Source: Paenibacillus rubinfantis
GTDB lineage: Bacteria; Bacillota; Bacilli; Paenibacillales; Paenibacillaceae
Length of the DNA stretch: 64,000 bases
Assembly: GCF_001486505.1 (NCBI RefSeq)
Contig: NZ_LN909062.1
Coordinates: 129,341-193,340 of the forward strand
Direction of reading: 5' to 3'
Within the stretch, counting starts at the first letter, position 1. Each line of letters starts with the position of its first letter. The notes under the pieces were generated by a model that had not been told where the DNA came from, did no database searches, and saw only the letters and a program-made list of their open reading frames with translations. The position numbers were made by a program, and so were the translations under genes. Shown here piece by piece: positions 61,050-64,000 of this stretch.

Positions 61050-61940
61050 CTAATTCCCGGCTTCATTGTAAACGAACCGTTTGGATAATTTCATCAGCGT
61101 GGCGGTAACCAGAGAGATCAGCATAAACAAGAAGAGGGATTGCGCCATGGCCATACTGAACTTCAGATCGGTAAATGCGGATTTATAAATATTGTAGACG
61201 AAGGTGTAAGAGGCGTAGTTTGGCCCTCCTTTGGAGAGCAGTAAGGCTTCTGTGAACATCTGGAAGTTGTACATGGTTTGGATAATGACTACGAACAGAA
61301 TGGACGAACTGATCATGGGAAGCGTGATCGAGAAAAATCGTCGAACCGCACTTGCTCCATCAATTTCAGCCGCTTCATGTAGATGCCGAGGAACATTTTT
61401 CAAGGCGGCCAAGAAGATCAGCACACCACTGCCGGAAATCCATACCTGGAGTAAGATAATGATTGGCTTAATGGTGTACTTTCCGCCAAGCCAATCGGTT
61501 TTCTCAGCTCCAAAGATGCCGAGCACCGCGTTCAAAATCCCGAATTCCGAATTGAACACAAGCCGCCAGATAATCACGGTCGCCACAATCGGCACCAGAG
61601 TGGGTAAGTAATAAAAAGTCCGATACAAGGCGATTCCTTTCACTTTAAGGTTTAACAGCATCGCCAGCACCAGCATTCCTGCTGTTACAACCGGAACCCC
61701 GATAATGACGAAATACATCGTGTTGAACAGGCTTTTACCGAAGATAGGACTCTTTAGCATCTCAGCAAAGTTGCCGAGGCCGATGAAGTTATAATCGACA
61801 GAACCGGGCAGTTTCGCATCCGTAAAGGCATAAAAGATCGAGGTGCCGAACGGAACCAGAAAAAAGACGGAAAATCCAATGATCCATGGCAAGATAAAAA
61901 GGAAAAAGGCCAAGTTGTCATATTTTCGCAATTTGCCCAT
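61050..61940 (-). CDS. Sugar ABC transporter permease (MalF type)
   Basis: A 296-residue CUT1 permease. Six helices; EAA loop VPRHLHEAAEIDGASAVRRF. The ATG at 61940 overlaps the stop of the oxidoreductase gene (TGATG), so translation is coupled. It pairs with the MalG-type permease and the lipoprotein downstream; an ATPase must come from elsewhere. Confidence 0.92.
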   Translation of the reverse strand: MGKLRKYDNLAFFLFILPWIIGFSVFFLVPFGTSIFYAFTDAKLPGSVDYNFIGLGNFAEMLKSPIFGKSLFNTMYFVIIGVPVVTAGMLVLAMLLNLKVKGIALYRTFYYLPTLVPIVATVIIWRLVFNSEFGILNAVLGIFGAEKTDWLGGKYTIKPIIILLQVWISGSGVLIFLAALKNVPRHLHEAAEIDGASAVRRFFSITLPMISSSILFVVIIQTMYNFQMFTEALLLSKGGPNYASYTFVYNIYKSAFTDLKFSMAMAQSLFLFMLISLVTATLMKLSKRFVYNEAGN

Positions 61941-63052
61941 CACGACACCTCTACATTTGTGAATTCACTTAGGTAAACATATCGCTCCTCTGTGATAGAC
62001 TTCTCTGCGGCCAAAGCGATCAGCAAAGCATTTCTTCCAACCTCAGCGCTGGCAAAAGGCTGTCTGTTGCTGCGGATGCAATCAATGAAATCAATGCGTT
62101 GTGTCTGTCCACCGGTATGCCCCCCCATAATAGAGTCCGACGTAACATCGATGTCCAGATGGTCTCGGGTGTAATTTTCCCCACCGGCGATATCGATGGT
62201 TTTGTCGTTTCGCGCCACCAGCTGCGCGCCATTGCTACCAATCAGACCGATTTCAAGCCCGTCTCCCGTCAAATTTCTCGGCTTCAGATAGAGGCACAAG
62301 CCAAGATTAGCCTTGCTTCCGTTTGCGTATTCGACTGTAATAAAGGCGTGGTCCACGACGCTTGGATTCTCAATCGTTTTAGCGGGATAATGACTGTAGG
62401 AATTGGTAATGAGGTTAGGCTGCCCTCTCATGATCACGTGCTGACCGCCGGTAGCAAAAACCCGAACCGGGGCTGCCCCAATCATCCAGTTAAAAATATC
62501 AAAGTGATGGCAATCCTTCTCGACGATCGAGCCGCCTGACTTCGATTTATCATAAAACCACTCCGCGGGTGGAAAAGAATCACGGAATTCCTTACACCAC
62601 ATCATTTTCACCTCGCCAAGCCGTCCCTCCCCGATTTCATGCGCCATTCTGCGGTAAAGATTCGAGTAACGATAGACCAAACCAATCTGCAAGATCCTTT
62701 GGTGTTTCTTCGCCGCATCGATAATCGCATCGCAATCTTCTAACGTGTGGGCAATCGGCTTTTCAAGAAAAACATGCTTACCATCTTCAAGGAAGGCCAC
62801 CGCGATTTCTCGGTGCATATAGTTGGGTACGCTAATGACGACGGCATCCAAATCTTCCTTCCCCAGAAGCTCCCGATAATCGCTACAGATGACCGGCTTG
62901 CTGTGTTGCAGTTCCTTGAGTGTCCGGGCTACGTTCCCTTCGTTCATATCGCATATGTATCGCACCTCGCAATCAGCCAGTTGATCAAACCCCATACAGT
63001 GATGCGACCCCATATCACCAACACCGATAAACCCCATTTTGATCTTTTCCAT
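61940..63052 (-). CDS. Gfo/Idh/MocA-family oxidoreductase
   Basis: A 370-residue NAD(P)-dependent sugar or inositol dehydrogenase. Motifs are MGFIGVGDMGSHHCMGF (6-22), SVPNYMHREIAVAFLEDGKH, LEKPIAH, and GGSIVEKDCHHFDIFNWMIG with the catalytic His pair region. It is the first gene of the LacI-regulated operon, ahead of two permeases and a binding protein, suggesting it oxidises the imported sugar. GGAGG lies eight bases before the ATG. Confidence 0.9.
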   Translation of the reverse strand: MEKIKMGFIGVGDMGSHHCMGFDQLADCEVRYICDMNEGNVARTLKELQHSKPVICSDYRELLGKEDLDAVVISVPNYMHREIAVAFLEDGKHVFLEKPIAHTLEDCDAIIDAAKKHQRILQIGLVYRYSNLYRRMAHEIGEGRLGEVKMMWCKEFRDSFPPAEWFYDKSKSGGSIVEKDCHHFDIFNWMIGAAPVRVFATGGQHVIMRGQPNLITNSYSHYPAKTIENPSVVDHAFITVEYANGSKANLGLCLYLKPRNLTGDGLEIGLIGSNGAQLVARNDKTIDIAGGENYTRDHLDIDVTSDSIMGGHTGGQTQRIDFIDCIRSNRQPFASAEVGRNALLIALAAEKSITEERYVYLSEFTNVEVS

Positions 63053-63073
63053 AGCAACGCCTCCTTCGGTTTT

Positions 63074-63084
63074 TTTGCCGCAAA
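63074..63084. promoter_or_regulatory. LacI-type operator near the operon start
   Basis: TTTGCCGCAAA, a palindrome with a central C, lies between the promoter and the oxidoreductase start codon. It matches the site upstream of the LacI gene. Confidence 0.65.
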
Positions 63085-63277
63085 TAAATATTCATGTTTT
63101 CCGTATTTTCGCTTTGTTTTCGCTCCTTCATCTGTACTTTTCAAAATTACCAGACAGGCGGTTTTCTCGCTCCATATCAACTGCAACGTAGTTCACTGGC
63201 TCTTTGCGCAGACTCGTTCTTTTATCGCAGGAAAAGGCAGTGCCAGAACCTGCGCAAATTTAACGATAATATTCTTA

Positions 63278-63294
63278 ATATTTGCGGCAAATAT
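63278..63294. promoter_or_regulatory. LacI-type operator at the promoter
   Basis: ATATTTGCGGCAAATAT is a perfect 8+8 palindrome around a central G. It sits just downstream of the -10 of the operon promoter (63311-63316), where a bound repressor would block transcription. Confidence 0.78.
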
Positions 63295-63310
63295 ATGCTT
63301 TGTTAACTTA

Positions 63311-63339
63311 GATTATTGCACTTCCTTTGGGTTTGTCAA
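63311..63339 (-). promoter_or_regulatory. Promoter of the oxidoreductase-ABC operon
   Basis: On the minus strand a consensus TTGACA (63339-63334) and ATAATC (63316-63311) are 17 bases apart. Transcription would start near 63303 and give a leader of about 250 bases. No gene lies in 63053-63481; besides this promoter it contains the two operators and the terminator of the next gene. Confidence 0.7.
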
Positions 63340-63380
63340 TGTTTTTTTTGCTTTTTGGCTTATGTTTTTTGCACAAAAAA

Positions 63381-63418
63381 AGGCCGAGGCTCTATACCAT
63401 AGAGCTTCAGCCGAGGCT
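63381..63418 (-). terminator. Terminator of the membrane-anchored protein gene
   Basis: GCTCTAT/ATAGAGC with outer GCCGAGG/CCTCGGC-type pairing runs into T7 on the minus strand, about 64 bases past the stop codon at 63482. Confidence 0.75.
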
Positions 63419-63481
63419 TCATCAGATATCCAGGATCTATTCAGTTCTCAGCAGACTCTTTGAGATACTAATCGTTCGCTC

Positions 63482-63955
63482 TCATTCGTCTCCTTCTACT
63501 ATACTTCTTGCAACAGCCTCCGCTTCTTCCATGTTCTCTGCCGGGCCTGAGATATAACCGTCGACGAGATTATACTTCACGTTGATCTCATCCAACTGCA
63601 ACCATATTCGATGAAAATCAGTTGAGGTCATCACAGATCCGATCGTATTAAGCGTACCATTTTCTAGCTTTGTTAGTATTTCAAAATACTTATGATCTTC
63701 TTTTTTTAGTTTTATATCGTAGATCAAATCATTATCTACGATCATAGTTCCAATGAAGGTGTCCTTACCCAATAGATTTTTATGTTGATCTCCCCTAATC
63801 GCAATCGTAGTTGTTTTCTCATAATCAGATTCAACAGAGTAAGTAGTGCTAGGAAGAGTGAATTCGATATGTTTCGGATTACTATAGTCAACAATGAGAT
63901 ATATTATTGCAGCAAGGGCAATAAAACATGTTGCGATTATGCCTTTCCGTTTCAC
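63482..63955 (-). CDS. Membrane-anchored protein of unknown function
   Basis: A 157-residue protein with one N-terminal hydrophobic helix (GIIATCFIALAAIIYLIVDY, 5-24) and a mostly polar exported part. The latter reads as mixed beta sequence with Asp/Lys/Ile-rich segments (FIGTMIVDNDLIYDIKLKKE). No lipobox or recognised motif. The start is GTG with AGGTGATC upstream. AT-rich compared with the neighbouring operon. It is likely an extracytoplasmic anchored domain. Confidence 0.6.
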   Translation of the reverse strand: MKRKGIIATCFIALAAIIYLIVDYSNPKHIEFTLPSTTYSVESDYEKTTTIAIRGDQHKNLLGKDTFIGTMIVDNDLIYDIKLKKEDHKYFEILTKLENGTLNTIGSVMTSTDFHRIWLQLDEINVKYNLVDGYISGPAENMEEAEAVARSIVEGDE

Positions 63956-64000
63956 AAGATCACCTCGTTTCCTTATTAGAAGTAACCGCCTTCTTTGAGA

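Noticed and set aside
62747..63463. 238-codon plus-strand frame over the oxidoreductase and its promoter
   Set aside because: It is antisense to a clear Gfo/Idh/MocA gene and crosses the promoter and operators; composition is shadow-like.

Overview
The window looks like chromosomal DNA of a Paenibacillus-type Gram-positive soil bacterium. The signs are strong AGGAGG-type ribosome sites with many TTG/GTG starts, several lipoprotein sugar-binding ABC systems with paired permeases but no ATPase, a YesM/YesN-type two-component pair, a FusB-type EF-G-binding protein, a BstA-type (bacillithiol) DinB protein, S-layer-like repeats, and intergenic repeats of a kind I recall from Paenibacillus genomes. 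I see no phage, insertion sequence, CRISPR array, rRNA or tRNA. Species cannot be named from the sequence alone.

Layout. 1-480: non-coding repeat-like DNA. 0.5-9 kb: housekeeping and small regulators (cheX, a LysR regulator, a PHP histidinol phosphatase, a GNAT enzyme, a DUF1361 membrane protein, an alkyltransferase-like protein, a NagZ-like lipoprotein, a LOG protein, DinB, a TipA-like MerR regulator). 9.0-9.4 kb: a three-unit ~105-bp tandem repeat. 9.6-11.7 kb: a PepSY/S-layer-type secreted protein split by a frameshift. 11.8-15.2 kb: the selenouridine pair selD-mnmH, divergent from a PF03773-type permease. 15.2-25.2 kb: a CBM35 clan-D glycosidase, bstA-like, MBL, cupin, DUF4269, methyltransferase, DinB, GH43, FusB and VOC genes, plus an AraC fragment. 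25.2-29.6 kb: a decay zone with broken Nudix, VOC and GNAT genes among small intact genes (DUF4177, DUF3977, an SGNH esterase with PadR, a zinc phospholipase-like protein). 29.7-37.3 kb: a beta/gamma-crystallin-like protein and a complete YesMN-LplABC sugar uptake locus. 37.6-41.8 kb: AT-rich islet of acetyltransferases, lipoproteins and a methyltransferase. 42-43.9 kb: TetR/SDR pair with twin operators and a truncated pssA.

44-53.7 kb is a coherent catabolic locus: lipoprotein-permease-permease ABC importer, GH4 MelA-like glycosidase, PfkB sugar kinase, DeoR regulator, tagatose-6-phosphate-type kinase, class II tagatose/fructose-bisphosphate aldolase and a divergent SIS-domain deaminase/isomerase. 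Together they suggest import of a galacto-configured amino sugar or galactoside and breakdown through tagatose phosphates; the substrate is inferred. 53.8-57.5 kb holds an oxidoreductase, isomerase and CBM9-like set with an AraC regulator. 57.5-63.1 kb holds a LacI-controlled ABC/oxidoreductase operon for which I can see both promoters and shared TTTGC(C/G)GCAAA operators.

The most unusual material is the gene graveyard at 25-30 kb with a dispersed hairpin repeat (five copies between 26.8 and 42 kb), the hairpin-forming tandem repeat at 9.1-9.4 kb, the galactosamine/tagatose-type locus, and the selenium genes facing a cysteine-motif permease.
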